Positions 1 through 8,248 are shown, counted from the first letter of the stretch. The stretch: 64,000 bases of DNA from an uncultured Clostridium sp. (GCA_900539375.1 UQBY01000002.1:1-64000), one strand, 5' to 3'. The notes: generated from the letters alone by a model not told the origin. Program-made: numbers and translations.

Positions 1-1
1 A

Positions 2-76
2 GTAGATATAGTAATTTACTATTTCAAAATAGAGCTTTATGAAGAAGGAAACAAAGTAAAATTTATATATTTATAA
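2..76 (+). CDS. C-terminal tail of an upstream gene (partial)
   Basis: An open frame enters the window and ends at TAA 74-76, giving a 24-residue tail ending KFIYL. Its composition (acidic and aromatic residues, lysine) is plausible for a real C-terminus, but it is too short to assign a family. It stops 35 bases before the YigZ reading frame starts. The join between the two is odd because the YigZ gene lacks its own 5' end. Confidence 0.3.
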   Translation, partial: VDIVIYYFKIELYEEGNKVKFIYL

Positions 77-111
77 CTTTTTATAAGTTTTATGCAACGG
101 CAAAGGAATTT

Positions 112-648
112 GTGGCAGAAATAAAAAATAAACATAAACAAGCAAGACATAACTGTTGGGCTTATATAGTTGGTGAAAATATGAGTATACAAAGGTATTC
201 AGATGATGGAGAACCTCAAGGAACAGCAGGAATTCCTATATTAGAAGTTATGAAAAAACAAGGAATAACTGATTGTGCAGTTGTTGTAACAAGATATTTT
301 GGAGGCATTTTATTAGGAACTGGAGGGCTAACAAGGGCATATACTCAAGGAGCTTCTATTGCTATAAAAAGTGCTGGAGTAATTGAAAAGGTAAAAGGCA
401 TTAAACTTCATATAAAGCTTGATTATGATTTATTTGGAAAGGTTCAATATCTTTGTAATCAAAATTTATGGCATATTGATAATGTAGATTATACAGATAG
501 TGTAGAGATTCATATTACTGCTGAAAGTAGTATGGTAGAAAATATGAAAAATGAAATAATAAATTCTACTAATGGAAAAGCTATAATTACAGAAGATAAG
601 GAAGAAAATTACTTTAAAGAAGGAAATATTTTGTTTAAAGTAATTTAA
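112..648 (+). CDS. YigZ/IMPACT-family protein, apparently 5'-truncated
   Basis: The 178-residue product carries the family core: HNCWAYIVG, RYSDDGEPQGTAG and the VTRYFGGILLGTGGL segment, then the C-terminal DUF1949-like domain from about residue 105. Family members are usually about 210 residues and begin with a K-S-x-F-I-G strand; that first 35-40 residues are absent here. Family-like sequence begins abruptly just upstream (frame reads ATAKEFVAEIKNKH from about base 91), with a stop at 40-42 further up. The GTG at 112 has an AAGGA four bases ahead, so a shortened protein could be made. The role of the family is poorly defined (translation/RNA related). Either a 5' deletion has joined it to the preceding gene or the protein is degenerate. 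Family assignment is sure; functionality is not. Confidence 0.75.
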   Translation: MAEIKNKHKQARHNCWAYIVGENMSIQRYSDDGEPQGTAGIPILEVMKKQGITDCAVVVTRYFGGILLGTGGLTRAYTQGASIAIKSAGVIEKVKGIKLHIKLDYDLFGKVQYLCNQNLWHIDNVDYTDSVEIHITAESSMVENMKNEIINSTNGKAIITEDKEENYFKEGNILFKVI

Positions 649-663
649 ATATAAGGAAATTTG

Positions 664-672
664 TGATATAAT
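664..672 (+). promoter_or_regulatory. extended -10 promoter for yebC
   Basis: TG-A-TATAAT (extended -10) lies 43 bases before the yebC start; no good -35 is visible at the right distance. The same TGATATAAT form recurs at several other gene starts in this window. Confidence 0.55.
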
Positions 673-711
673 TTTATAGGTTTAATTAAAAATAGAAATG
701 GAGGAATAGGC

Positions 712-1452
712 ATGTCAGGACACTCAAAATGGCATAATATCCAAGCTAAAAAAGGAAAAGCGGATGCAAAAAGAGGAAAAATATTTACAAAAATAGGAAA
801 AGAGTTAGCAATAGCTATTAAAAATGGTGGCGCAAATCCAGATACTAACTCTAAATTAAGAGATGTTATAGCAAAAGCTAAGGCAGCAAATATGCCTAAT
901 GATAACATTCAAAGAGCTATAAAAAAAGCTGAAGGTGATCTTAATTCAGTTAACTATGAAACAATTGTATATGAAGGTTATGGCCCTAGTGGTGTAGCTG
1001 TAATTGTTGAAACTCTTACTGATAACAAAAATAGATCAGCAGGAAATGTAAGAAGTGCTTTCACTAAAGGTGGCGGAAACATGGGTAATGCAGGATGCGT
1101 AAGCTTTATGTTCCAAGAAAAAGGTGAAATAGTTATAGAAAAAGATGACAAAGACGAAGAAGAAATGATGATGATAGCTCTAGATGCAGGAGCAGAAGAC
1201 TTTAACAGTGATGAAGATGAAGTATTTGTAATAACAACTACTCCAGAAGACTTTGGAACAGTTAGAGAAGCACTAGAAGCTCAAGGAATAGAATTCTTAG
1301 AAGCATCAGTAAAAATGATACCAGATACATATACTGCAATTAATGAAGAAGATGCTAAGAAGTTCCAAAAGATGTTAGACTTACTTGATGATGATGATGA
1401 CGTTCAAGAAGTTTACCACAATGCAGAATTCCCTGAAGGTTGGGAAGAATAA
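712..1452 (+). CDS. yebC: YebC/PmpR-family protein
   Basis: Full-length 246-residue member of the YebC/PmpR family, described as DNA-binding transcriptional regulators and, more recently, as factors easing ribosome stalling at proline-rich sequence. The N-terminal signature [18 protein letters not shown] is intact, followed by the [12 protein letters not shown] and [10 protein letters not shown] segments and the acidic second and third domains ending in an aspartate run ([12 protein letters not shown]). An AATGGAGGAA ribosome site sits seven bases before the ATG. It is transcribed alone, between an extended -10 promoter and a strong terminator. Nothing abnormal is seen. Confidence 0.96.
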   Translation: MSGHSKWHNIQAKKGKADAKRGKIFTKIGKELAIAIKNGGANPDTNSKLRDVIAKAKAANMPNDNIQRAIKKAEGDLNSVNYETIVYEGYGPSGVAVIVETLTDNKNRSAGNVRSAFTKGGGNMGNAGCVSFMFQEKGEIVIEKDDKDEEEMMMIALDAGAEDFNSDEDEVFVITTTPEDFGTVREALEAQGIEFLEASVKMIPDTYTAINEEDAKKFQKMLDLLDDDDDVQEVYHNAEFPEGWEE

Positions 1453-1467
1453 TATAAAAATTTATTT

Positions 1468-1524
1468 AAAGACACTTTCAATGTTGATATACATAATATG
1501 TATTGATATTGGAAGTGTCTTTTT
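1468..1524 (+). terminator. terminator of yebC
   Basis: Inverted repeat AAAGACACTTTCAAT / ATTGGAAGTGTCTTT (arms 1468-1482 and about 1509-1523) with a 26-base AT-rich loop that can pair further, followed by a short T-run. Confidence 0.8.
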
Positions 1525-1959
1525 GCTTTTCAAGGATTTACTAAAAGAATATAGATATGATTAAATTGAATATATAGAAAAGTAACCTTTGTATGTTTAG
1601 TAGTTTAATAAATAGTATAGGATAGTTCAAAACATGCTACTAAAAAAGTAAAATGTGACAATTATTATAATTACAATAAACATTCTATTTTCTCTTACAG
1701 TGTTATACTACAATAACAGAACATTTTAATATAAGTATATAATAATATAATATTCTAGATGTTAACGACCTAGTTTTTATTTTGAGTCAGTAGACTTAAT
1801 TAAAAAAATTAAAGCTAAATTAATATAAAATGTCTATAATTAAAAATATACCGCTTATAAAAGACAAAAAACAAAAAAAGTTTTTTACACTTTACATTTT
1901 TTAAAAAAAGTTCTATACTTAATTATAGAAAATAAATTTAATTTAAGGAGGGATGGTTA
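1525..1959. other. AT-rich intergenic stretch before the accessory cassette
   Basis: 435 bases with no open frame that looks coding and no RNA gene that I recognise. The only features I can support are the promoter near its right end and runs of A/T. It marks the left border of the accessory cassette; I see no flanking direct repeat or attachment site. Confidence 0.5.
1891..1919 (+). promoter_or_regulatory. promoter of the DUF5986/ImmA/AbiJ cassette
   Basis: TTTACA at 1891-1896, a 17-base spacer and TATACT at 1914-1919, about 40 bases before the GTG start. A direct repeat TTTACAC/TTTACAT overlaps the -35 box, and poly-A/poly-T tracts flank it; these could bind the XRE-type protein encoded in the cassette, but that is inference. 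Confidence 0.6.
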
Positions 1960-2757
1960 GTGGAACATTCTAAAATTTTAAATGATATACCTATAGAATT
2001 AAAGAAGGGAATAATTAAAAGTATTCAAGATGCAATTGGTGATGACATAATATTAGACAGAAAAAATAATGAACTTGATACTCATAATGGTGACCCTAAT
2101 CGAATATGGGATTTTATAAATAGGAATTTAGAAAAAAATTTAGAAAGTGAAGATTATATTGTTAGAACCACAAAACGTGGAAGATGGGAAATGAAATTTA
2201 TTGTTGATAAAAGATCTGGAATTTTATATACATTAATGAGAGAGGAACGTTTTAATTCACTTAAAAAAGAAGTTCCTAAAAGAAAAACTATACATTATAT
2301 TCAAGCTATTGCTGATACATTTAATACAGGTTTAAAAGCAAGAGAACAACAACTATCTTTATTCAAGGAACAAAACTATTACAGTGAAGATGCAATTAAG
2401 AAGATAGTAGATAAAGTATTAACTGACTTATTAACTCCAAAAAATATAATAAGTAATCATGTTATTGTTTTATTTCAAGGGAAAAGTCATGAATTAGAAT
2501 CTGTTAGATGTTGTATCATAAATGGTGATTTAGGAATAGTTGAAGAAGAAAGTTGGAATGAATATATTGAAATGCATGAAAGTGTAGTTATGCATGAAGT
2601 CAAGGAAGCTAATGAACAAGCTAATAATCCAACACTTGGATTACGATATAAACAAAAGGCTAAGGATAAGATTGGTCAAACAAATAACTCTGAATATAAG
2701 AAAGAAAAAAAGAAAAAATATGTTGATATGAATAATACAAAAGATGAAACAGATTAA
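1960..2757 (+). CDS. DUF5986-like protein of the accessory cassette
   Basis: 265-residue protein of unknown function. Residues 1-110 resemble the DUF5986 family as I know it (WDFINRNLEKNL, TKRGRWEM, GILYTLMREERF); the assignment is from memory of the pattern. The middle is helical and the last 50 residues are lysine/asparagine-rich and probably disordered. There is no signal peptide or membrane segment, so it should be cytosolic. The GTG start is set by AAGGAGGG seven bases upstream. It is the first gene of a co-directional set; the XRE-ImmA gene starts 28 bases after its stop. Such pairing with an ImmA/IrrE protein suggests a toxin-antitoxin-like or phage-defence role, which the sequence does not prove. 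Confidence 0.6.
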   Translation: MEHSKILNDIPIELKKGIIKSIQDAIGDDIILDRKNNELDTHNGDPNRIWDFINRNLEKNLESEDYIVRTTKRGRWEMKFIVDKRSGILYTLMREERFNSLKKEVPKRKTIHYIQAIADTFNTGLKAREQQLSLFKEQNYYSEDAIKKIVDKVLTDLLTPKNIISNHVIVLFQGKSHELESVRCCIINGDLGIVEEESWNEYIEMHESVVMHEVKEANEQANNPTLGLRYKQKAKDKIGQTNNSEYKKEKKKKYVDMNNTKDETD

Positions 2758-2784
2758 TAGATATGATTGTTGGGAGGAAGAAAA

Positions 2785-3939
2785 ATGAAAAGTAAAAGTG
2801 AGTTTAATGGAGAGAGGCTTAAAATAGCAAGGATATATAGAGGAATGGCAGTTGCTGAATTAGCAGAAAAATTAGATTTACAGAGGCAAACTGTTTCTAT
2901 GTATGAAAATAATAAACTTAGAAATCCAGAAATTCCAACAATTATTAAAATGAGTAATGTATTAGGATTTCCTAAAAAATTTTTTATGGAACGTGACAAT
3001 ATAGATATAAAAGTAGGTTCTACATATTTTAGAGCTTTATTAACAACAAACAAAAGATATAGGAATCAACAAGAAATTAAAGTGGATTTTATAGCAAAGA
3101 TCTTTAAGTATTTAAATGAATATATTGAATTTCCAGAAACTAATTTACCTAATGAGAGCTTTAACAATCCAGAAGAGGCTGCTGAAAATTTAAGAAGGTT
3201 ATGGAATTTAGGAGAGAAACCTATTGATAATATAGTGTATTTAGTAGAACAACATGGTATATTGGTGAATGAATTTGATAGTGATACAAATGATATTGAT
3301 GCGTTTAGTCAGTTGATAAATATTGATGGTATTGACAAATATATTATTGGATACTCTAAGAATAAGAGTACAGCTTCTAGAGTACATTTTGATATTGCAC
3401 ATGAGCTTGGGCATATTTTACTTCATGAATGGAGTGAAGATATTGAAACATTAACAAAAGACGAATTTAAAGAAAAAGAAGCTGAGGCTAATGCTTTTGC
3501 ATCTGCATTTTTATTACCTAAAAATGCTTTTGTAAGTGATGTAGGGGTGTATGCAGACAATATAGCTTTTTATATAGAATTAAAAAAGAAGTGGAAAGTA
3601 TCAATATCAGCTATGATACGTAGATCATATAATCTTAGGTTAATAGATAATATGACATATTCTCAACTAATGCGTAGTATGCAAAAAAGAGGTATAAAAA
3701 AACATGAACCATTGGATGATGAATTGACAACATCTAAACCATCATTATTAAGAACAGCAGTTCAAATGCTATTAAGGGACAAAGTATTAACTGCAGAAGA
3801 GTTTTTATATGAATTATCATCTCAATATAATTTCACACTAGAATCAAGAGAAATTGAAAAACTACTTGATTTGCCTAAAGATACTTTAAGGATTGAGATA
3901 AAGCAACCAATTCATTATCTTAATATAAAAAATAAATAG
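2785..3939 (+). CDS. XRE-family regulator fused to ImmA/IrrE metallopeptidase
   Basis: 384 residues. Residues 1-60 form an XRE helix-turn-helix (RGMAVAELAEKL, QRQTVSMYEN). The second half is an M78-type (ImmA/IrrE) zinc peptidase with H206-E-x-x-H210 in HELGHILLH and the downstream EANAFASAFLLP helix that supplies the third ligand in the family. Characterised relatives cleave or inactivate a partner repressor (ImmA of ICEBs1, IrrE of Deinococcus). I chose the ATG at 2785 because GGGAGG lies seven bases ahead; an in-frame TTG at 2767 has no ribosome site. It is cytosolic, the middle gene of the cassette, and probably the regulator or trigger of its neighbours. Catalytic residues look intact. 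Confidence 0.88.
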   Translation: MKSKSEFNGERLKIARIYRGMAVAELAEKLDLQRQTVSMYENNKLRNPEIPTIIKMSNVLGFPKKFFMERDNIDIKVGSTYFRALLTTNKRYRNQQEIKVDFIAKIFKYLNEYIEFPETNLPNESFNNPEEAAENLRRLWNLGEKPIDNIVYLVEQHGILVNEFDSDTNDIDAFSQLINIDGIDKYIIGYSKNKSTASRVHFDIAHELGHILLHEWSEDIETLTKDEFKEKEAEANAFASAFLLPKNAFVSDVGVYADNIAFYIELKKKWKVSISAMIRRSYNLRLIDNMTYSQLMRSMQKRGIKKHEPLDDELTTSKPSLLRTAVQMLLRDKVLTAEEFLYELSSQYNFTLESREIEKLLDLPKDTLRIEIKQPIHYLNIKNK

Positions 3940-4019
3940 ATTAGTTGAATAAAAACATTTTTCATTTAGAATATTTAAGAAAGAAGTTTAAAATATTATA
4001 TATATTAAGGGGGAAATGG

Positions 4020-4949
4020 ATGATAGTAGAACTATTTTCAAAGAGAATGAAGAAACAACAAGGAGAAATAACTGATGTATATCAATATGATGAGATACCT
4101 GAAAAATTAAGAGTACAAATTGTACATATTTTAAATGATTCAATAGGTAATGATTTAGAAATTTGGATGCTTATAAGAGATTGTATGCGTAAAGAATTAG
4201 GTGTTCTTGAATTGTTAAATGAATATTTTAGATCTTCTAAAGATGAATGCTTGAATTTTTTATTACATAGTAAAGAAACAGAGGCGGTAATTGATATTAT
4301 TGAATTATCATTTAAATTCGTAGAACAAATAGGTAAAAAACTTGATCCTTTGGCACAAGAATTTGGAAGACGTCAGAAAGGAACAGAGGCTATAAAAGAG
4401 TTAAATTATAGATTTAAAGAAAATGCTGTAGGATACCAATTTGTTAAAGGTATAATAATAAGAATAGATAATAAATTTATTTATAGTGAAGTTATTAAAC
4501 CGGCACTTCAATTATTATATGATGAAAATTTTTCTGGAGCAAATGAAGAATTCTTAAAAGCACATGATTATTACAGAAAAAATGAATATAAAAATTCAAT
4601 TCTTTATGCAAGTAAAGCTTTTGAAAGTACAATGAAGACAATTTGTGAAAAAGAAGAGTATGAATATAATAAAGATAAAGATACTGCTAATAAATTGATT
4701 CAGATACTTTGTAAAAATGATTTTATCCCAACATCATTGAAAACTCATTTTGAAGGGCTAGATAAAGCTATAAGTTCAATAAAGACAACTTTAGAAAGTG
4801 GTTTACCTACTCTAAGAAATAGGAATGGTGGACATGGACAAGGTAATGAAGTAGTTTATGTGCCTGAACAATTTGTGACATATGCTTTGAATTTGGCAGC
4901 TACTAATATAGTACTATTAGTAGATTTATACAAGGAAAATAAAAAATAA
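4020..4949 (+). CDS. AbiJ-N-terminal-domain / HEPN-like abortive infection protein
   Basis: 309 residues. The N-terminus (ELFSKRMKKQQGEITDVY, then YDEIPEKLRVQIVHI) matches the AbiJ N-terminal domain found in the STM4504/CBY_0614 family. The C-terminal half (from about 185) is an all-helical Abi-C/HEPN-like region, with YYRKNEYKNSILYASKAFES and the motif R266-N-R268-N-G-G-H272, close to the R-x4-6-H motif of HEPN ribonucleases. Such proteins are linked to phage abortive infection. The start at ATG 4020 has AAGGGGG six bases ahead; an upstream in-frame TTG at 3945 adds 25 residues without homology. It lies 80 bases after the ImmA gene. Nuclease activity is inferred, not shown. Confidence 0.78.
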   Translation: MIVELFSKRMKKQQGEITDVYQYDEIPEKLRVQIVHILNDSIGNDLEIWMLIRDCMRKELGVLELLNEYFRSSKDECLNFLLHSKETEAVIDIIELSFKFVEQIGKKLDPLAQEFGRRQKGTEAIKELNYRFKENAVGYQFVKGIIIRIDNKFIYSEVIKPALQLLYDENFSGANEEFLKAHDYYRKNEYKNSILYASKAFESTMKTICEKEEYEYNKDKDTANKLIQILCKNDFIPTSLKTHFEGLDKAISSIKTTLESGLPTLRNRNGGHGQGNEVVYVPEQFVTYALNLAATNIVLLVDLYKENKK

Positions 4950-5283
4950 AGAACTAGAGCTAAAGCTATAAAAAGTGGAGGCTCTTTCATCGTTTTTAAG
5001 GGTGTTTATGGTTTAAGGTAGCTAAACACTATATTAATGTAGAATAAAGAAACATATATGAGACTAAATGAGAGAGTTTAAAGCTATTTATGATGAGCAT
5101 AGAGGTATTTAACTAGTGGAAGATGGAGTTATGTTTGACTTAAAAACAATTATTATCAATATTGTTGAATATATTTAAAAAATAGTTTCATTTTTACTGA
5201 ATTTAAATATAAAAACTAGGTATAAAATAAGAAAATATTAAAATAATAATAAATGAAAGTTTATTAAATGGAGATGATAAGTT
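4950..5283. other. intergenic stretch right of the cassette
   Basis: 334 bases without a convincing long frame. It holds a short hairpin GTGTTTA/TAAACAC around 5003-5030 with a 14-base loop and no T-run, so not a clear terminator. A possible weak -10 (TATAAA, 5221-5226) precedes the small gene at 5284. Stops in all frames and gene-like patches suggest a decayed sequence, but I cannot name it. Confidence 0.4.
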
Positions 5284-5436
5284 ATGGCAAAAGCGGGAAT
5301 GAGAAGACCAAATCCAAGTGAGCCTCATGGAACAGAAAGTAATCATAAACCTAAATTTGAAAAAAATAGTCCTACAGTTCCTGAGATACAAGGAAAGGCT
5401 AAAACAGGAAATAAGAAAGCTGGTCGTATAATTTAA
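5284..5436 (+). CDS. small basic protein, 50 residues, unknown function
   Basis: A short frame starting MAKAGMRRPNPSEPHGTE and ending KKAGRII. GGAG sits about ten bases before the ATG. The protein is rich in lysine, proline and glycine, has no membrane segment, and is probably unstructured. The reading frame is clean, codon use matches the neighbours, and the text looks like that of small proteins I have seen in clostridial genomes, so I regard it as real. The opposite-strand frame over the same bases is a shadow. Position beside the defence-like cassette could mean it belongs to the accessory segment or marks its right edge. No function can be assigned. Confidence 0.6.
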   Translation: MAKAGMRRPNPSEPHGTESNHKPKFEKNSPTVPEIQGKAKTGNKKAGRII

Positions 5437-5476
5437 GTTTTTCTATTAAAATTTTCATTTTTAACTACTTTTTCTA

Positions 5477-5505
5477 TTGTGAATAATTAAAAGTAAACGT
5501 ATAAT
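5477..5505 (+). promoter_or_regulatory. promoter of the ATP-cone gene
   Basis: TTGTGA (5477-5482), 17-base spacer, TATAAT (5500-5505), 23 bases before the ATG. A short leader leaves no room for a riboswitch. Confidence 0.7.
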
Positions 5506-5528
5506 ATAAGCATAAGGTGGTGGTTTAA

Positions 5529-5798
5529 ATGAAAATAATAAAAAAAGATGGAAGAATACAAGAATTTGACGAAAGCAAGATATACAACAGTATACGTGGA
5601 GCATCACGCGATTTAGATAGATCCACTTTAAATGAATCAGATTTAAACATGCTTATGGTAGATATTAAAGAAAAGTTAGCTAAACTTAGAGGAGAAGATG
5701 GTAAAACATCAAGCTTTGAAATAGTTGGAGTTGTATGTGGAGTATTAAAAGATGATGGTTTTACAAATCTTTTAGATGCATATTTAGCAGGACAATAA
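5529..5798 (+). CDS. standalone ATP-cone domain protein
   Basis: 89 residues made up almost wholly of an ATP-cone: MKIIKKDGRIQEFDESKIYNSI is the usual first strand-turn-helix, followed by the helical part and a C-terminal FTNLLDAYLAGQ. ATP-cones are nucleotide-sensing allosteric domains at the N-terminus of ribonucleotide reductases and in NrdR. Here there is no zinc ribbon (as in NrdR) and no catalytic reductase domain. It is a single-gene unit with its own promoter and a strong terminator, so it is not a fragment of a neighbouring nrdD. It may act as a free nucleotide sensor that binds a partner encoded elsewhere; that is inference. Confidence 0.85.
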   Translation: MKIIKKDGRIQEFDESKIYNSIRGASRDLDRSTLNESDLNMLMVDIKEKLAKLRGEDGKTSSFEIVGVVCGVLKDDGFTNLLDAYLAGQ

Positions 5799-5803
5799 TT
5801 AAA

Positions 5804-5843
5804 AAATTTCTTTCATAAATTTTTATGAAAGAAATTTTTTTTT
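5804..5843 (+). terminator. terminator of the ATP-cone gene
   Basis: Perfect 13-bp stem AAATTTCTTTCAT / ATGAAAGAAATTT with an 8-base loop, running into nine Ts. Confidence 0.88.
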
Positions 5844-5942
5844 GTTAATAGAACTTTATAGAAAAATATAAATAAATTTGATATAATGAATTATCCTAAT
5901 ATAGTGAAATATATTAAATTTTGAGAAAAAGGGGTATTTGTG

Positions 5943-6209
5943 ATGAAAAAATACTTAGGTTTAATTATACCTAATGTTATAATTTTTATAGTTGGTATAA
6001 TATTTATACTTTTATCTTCCTACTATGCAGAAGGAATTAGTAACAACTTAAATATGTTATTTGTAAGTTTAGCTTTTATAACAGATTGGTTAACAAATTT
6101 AATTTTATATTTTACAGACAAAAAGTCTTTAAAAATTGTTGATTGCTTATTATCAGCAGTAATTGTTTCTGTATGTCATATTGCAGTTATATTTATAGTT
6201 ACAGCTTAA
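5943..6209 (+). CDS. small integral membrane protein, unknown function
   Basis: 88 residues with three predicted membrane helices (about 5-25, 35-57 and 66-86), an N-terminal MKKYL and almost no soluble part. I do not recognise a family. The ATG at 5943 is eight bases after AAAAGGGG; an overlapping GTG at 5940 is less well spaced. It is followed by 150 bases of AT-rich spacer before another small membrane protein; no clear terminator separates them. Confidence 0.65.
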   Translation: MKKYLGLIIPNVIIFIVGIIFILLSSYYAEGISNNLNMLFVSLAFITDWLTNLILYFTDKKSLKIVDCLLSAVIVSVCHIAVIFIVTA

Positions 6210-6358
6210 ATTAAAAAAAAAGGAATATATATTAATATTAAATAAAGAATTTAAGTAAAATGTTGAATTATGAAATAAAATATAGTACAATTTTTCTAAC
6301 AAAAAAAGAGTAATTTCGTTCTAATTTATAAAATATAAAATTGAAAGTAGGTAGAGGA

Positions 6359-6673
6359 ATGAATAAAAACATATGGAGTGTAATAGGATATTTTTTATTT
6401 TGGATACTAGCCATATATGTTGCAGTTAAGTTAGCACCTGTTTTATTGGCACTTGTAATAATAGCTGGGTTAGTACTTGGAGGAGTAATATTATATTTAC
6501 GCCATAAAATGAATAAGGTAGTAGATAATTTTAATGATACTATAAATGATACATTTAATATTAAAGATGATACAAATAATTCTACTTCAGAATCTTTTGA
6601 AGATTATGATGTAGATGAAAGTAATGTAATAGATGTTGACTTTACAGAAGTTAAAAACAAGGATGATAAATAA
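6359..6673 (+). CDS. single-pass/two-pass membrane protein with acidic tail
   Basis: 104 residues: hydrophobic region from about 5 to 48 (two closely spaced helices or one long hairpin), then a short basic stretch LRHKMNK and a 55-residue acidic, asparagine-rich tail (DDTNNSTSESFEDYDVD). I do not recognise a family. ATG 6359 was chosen over an upstream in-frame TTG (6341), which lacks a ribosome site. Topology (basic loop, acidic tail) would place the tail in the cytosol. It ends at a strong terminator. Confidence 0.6.
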   Translation: MNKNIWSVIGYFLFWILAIYVAVKLAPVLLALVIIAGLVLGGVILYLRHKMNKVVDNFNDTINDTFNIKDDTNNSTSESFEDYDVDESNVIDVDFTEVKNKDDK

Positions 6674-6682
6674 TATTTTTAT

Positions 6683-6716
6683 AGCAGAGATAAAGTTTAG
6701 TGTATCTCTGCTTTTA
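6683..6716 (+). terminator. terminator
   Basis: Perfect 10-bp stem AGCAGAGATA / TATCTCTGCT with a 10-base loop followed by TTT. Confidence 0.75.
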
Positions 6717-6875
6717 TAATACAATAAAATATGAAAATATAGTAAAGATTTAAGTTTTAGAAAATTTTTTTTGTTATGGTGAATTTAAATAATAAATATT
6801 TTGAAAAAAAATAAATATAAAAATAAATTGTAAAGCTTTAAATAAAATAAAAATGGATTACTTTAAGTCTAACAT

Positions 6876-6904
6876 TTGATAATGAACAAACTCTATTGTA
6901 TAAT
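6876..6904 (+). promoter_or_regulatory. promoter of icd
   Basis: TTGATA (6876-6881), 17-base spacer, TATAAT (6899-6904), 34 bases before the TTG start. A strong sigma-A type match. Confidence 0.75.
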
Positions 6905-6937
6905 AATTTTAAAATTATTTATAAGGGGGCAATAAAA

Positions 6938-8146
6938 TTGGCAAAAATAAAAATGACCACTCCATTAGTTGAAATGGATGGAGATGAAATGACTAGAATT
7001 CTTTGGAAGATGATAAAGGAGGAGCTATTAGAACCTTTTATAGAATTAAATACAGAGTATTATGATTTAGGTCTAGAATATAGAAATGAAACAAATGACC
7101 AAGTAACAATTGATTCTGCAAATGCTATAAAGAAATATGGTGTTGGTGTAAAGTGTGCTACAATAACTCCAAATGCAGCAAGAATGACTGAATATAATTT
7201 AAAGGAAATGTGGAAAAGTCCAAATGGAACTATAAGAGCTATATTAGATGGAACAGTATTTAGAGCTCCTATAACAGTAAATTCTATTAAGCCATGTGTA
7301 AGTAACTGGAAAAAGCCAATTACAATAGCTAGACATGCTTATGGAGATATTTATAGAGATGTTGAAATGAAAGTACCAGGACCAGGAAAATGTGAATTAG
7401 TATTTACAGCTGAAGATGGAACAGAAACAAGAGAACTTGTACATAACTTCAAGAGTGCTGGTGTTGCTTTAGGTATGCATAACTTAACTCCATCAATAGA
7501 AAGTTTTGCAAGAAGCTGTTTTAATTTTGCTTTAGATACAAAGCAAGATTTATGGTTTGCTACAAAAGATACTATATCTAAGAAATATGACCATACTTTT
7601 AAAGATATATTCCAAGAAATTTTTGATACTGAATATGCTGATAAATTTAAGGAAGCAGGAATAGAATATTTCTATACTTTAATTGATGATGCTGTAGCTA
7701 GAGTTGTTAAATCTGAAGGTGGATATATTTGGGCTTGTAAGAACTATGATGGAGATGTTATGAGTGATATGGTTGCTACTGCTTTTGGTTCTTTAGCAAT
7801 GATGACTTCTGTCTTAGTTTCTCCAGAAGGAAACTATGAATATGAAGCAGCTCATGGAACAGTTCAAAGACATTACTACAAACACCTAAAGGGTGAAGAA
7901 ACTTCAACAAACTCAATGGCAACTATATTTGCATGGTCAGGAGCTCTTAGAAAGAGAGGAGAACTTGATGGAAACAAAGAGTTAATGGAATTTGCTGACA
8001 AATTAGAAAAAGCATCTATAAAAACAATTGAAGATGGTACAATGACTAAAGACTTAGCAATACTTACAACCTTTGAAAACCCAACAGTAGTAAACAGCCA
8101 AGACTTTATAAAAGCAGTAAGAAAAACACTAGAAGAAATGCTATAA
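6938..8146 (+). CDS. icd: isocitrate dehydrogenase [NADP], eukaryote-type
   Basis: 402 residues, the usual length of the homodimeric NADP-dependent isocitrate dehydrogenases related to eukaryotic IDH1/2 rather than the E. coli Icd type. Visible landmarks: [15 protein letters not shown] at the N-terminus, the substrate loop [19 protein letters not shown], the dehydrogenase signature NYDGDVMSD, and [14 protein letters not shown] for NADP binding. It converts isocitrate to 2-oxoglutarate, giving NADPH and the carbon skeleton for glutamate. The TTG at 6938 is the start: AAGGGGG lies eight bases upstream and homologues begin here; the longer frame from 6896 overlaps the -10 box. It is monocistronic, with no citrate synthase or aconitase in the window. 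Confidence 0.95.
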   Translation: MAKIKMTTPLVEMDGDEMTRILWKMIKEELLEPFIELNTEYYDLGLEYRNETNDQVTIDSANAIKKYGVGVKCATITPNAARMTEYNLKEMWKSPNGTIRAILDGTVFRAPITVNSIKPCVSNWKKPITIARHAYGDIYRDVEMKVPGPGKCELVFTAEDGTETRELVHNFKSAGVALGMHNLTPSIESFARSCFNFALDTKQDLWFATKDTISKKYDHTFKDIFQEIFDTEYADKFKEAGIEYFYTLIDDAVARVVKSEGGYIWACKNYDGDVMSDMVATAFGSLAMMTSVLVSPEGNYEYEAAHGTVQRHYYKHLKGEETSTNSMATIFAWSGALRKRGELDGNKELMEFADKLEKASIKTIEDGTMTKDLAILTTFENPTVVNSQDFIKAVRKTLEEML

Positions 8147-8165
8147 TAACTTTAGATTGTTTTAA

Positions 8166-8248
8166 AAATATTAGTTTTCTTATGTTATTCAGTCGCTCCG
8201 TCGACAGGCTCCAAGTCGCGCCTTCATAAAATAAGAGAACTAATATTT
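8166..8248 (+). repeat. hairpin repeat element, copy A (downstream of icd)
   Basis: Arms 8166-8183 and 8231-8248 pair over 18 bp with one G-T wobble. They enclose a 47-base core (8184-8230) that begins GTTATTCAG, contains GGCTCCAAGTCG, and ends CTTCATAAA. The core is nearly the same as in copy B at 8367-8450 on the other strand, while the outer 14 bp of each arm differ between the copies but stay self-complementary. It begins 19 bases after the icd stop. It is much richer in G+C than its surroundings. Confidence 0.8.

Noticed and set aside
645..908. Minus-strand open frame over the start of yebC
   Set aside because: It is the reverse shadow of a highly conserved gene, with no ribosome site and unlikely hydrophobic composition.
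5003..5030. GTGTTTA/TAAACAC hairpin as a terminator or attachment site
   Set aside because: Only 7 bp, no T-run, and no matching copy elsewhere in the window.
1525..5283. Integrated element with integrase and att sites around the cassette
   Set aside because: No integrase, transposase or flanking direct repeat was found, so mobility is not supported.
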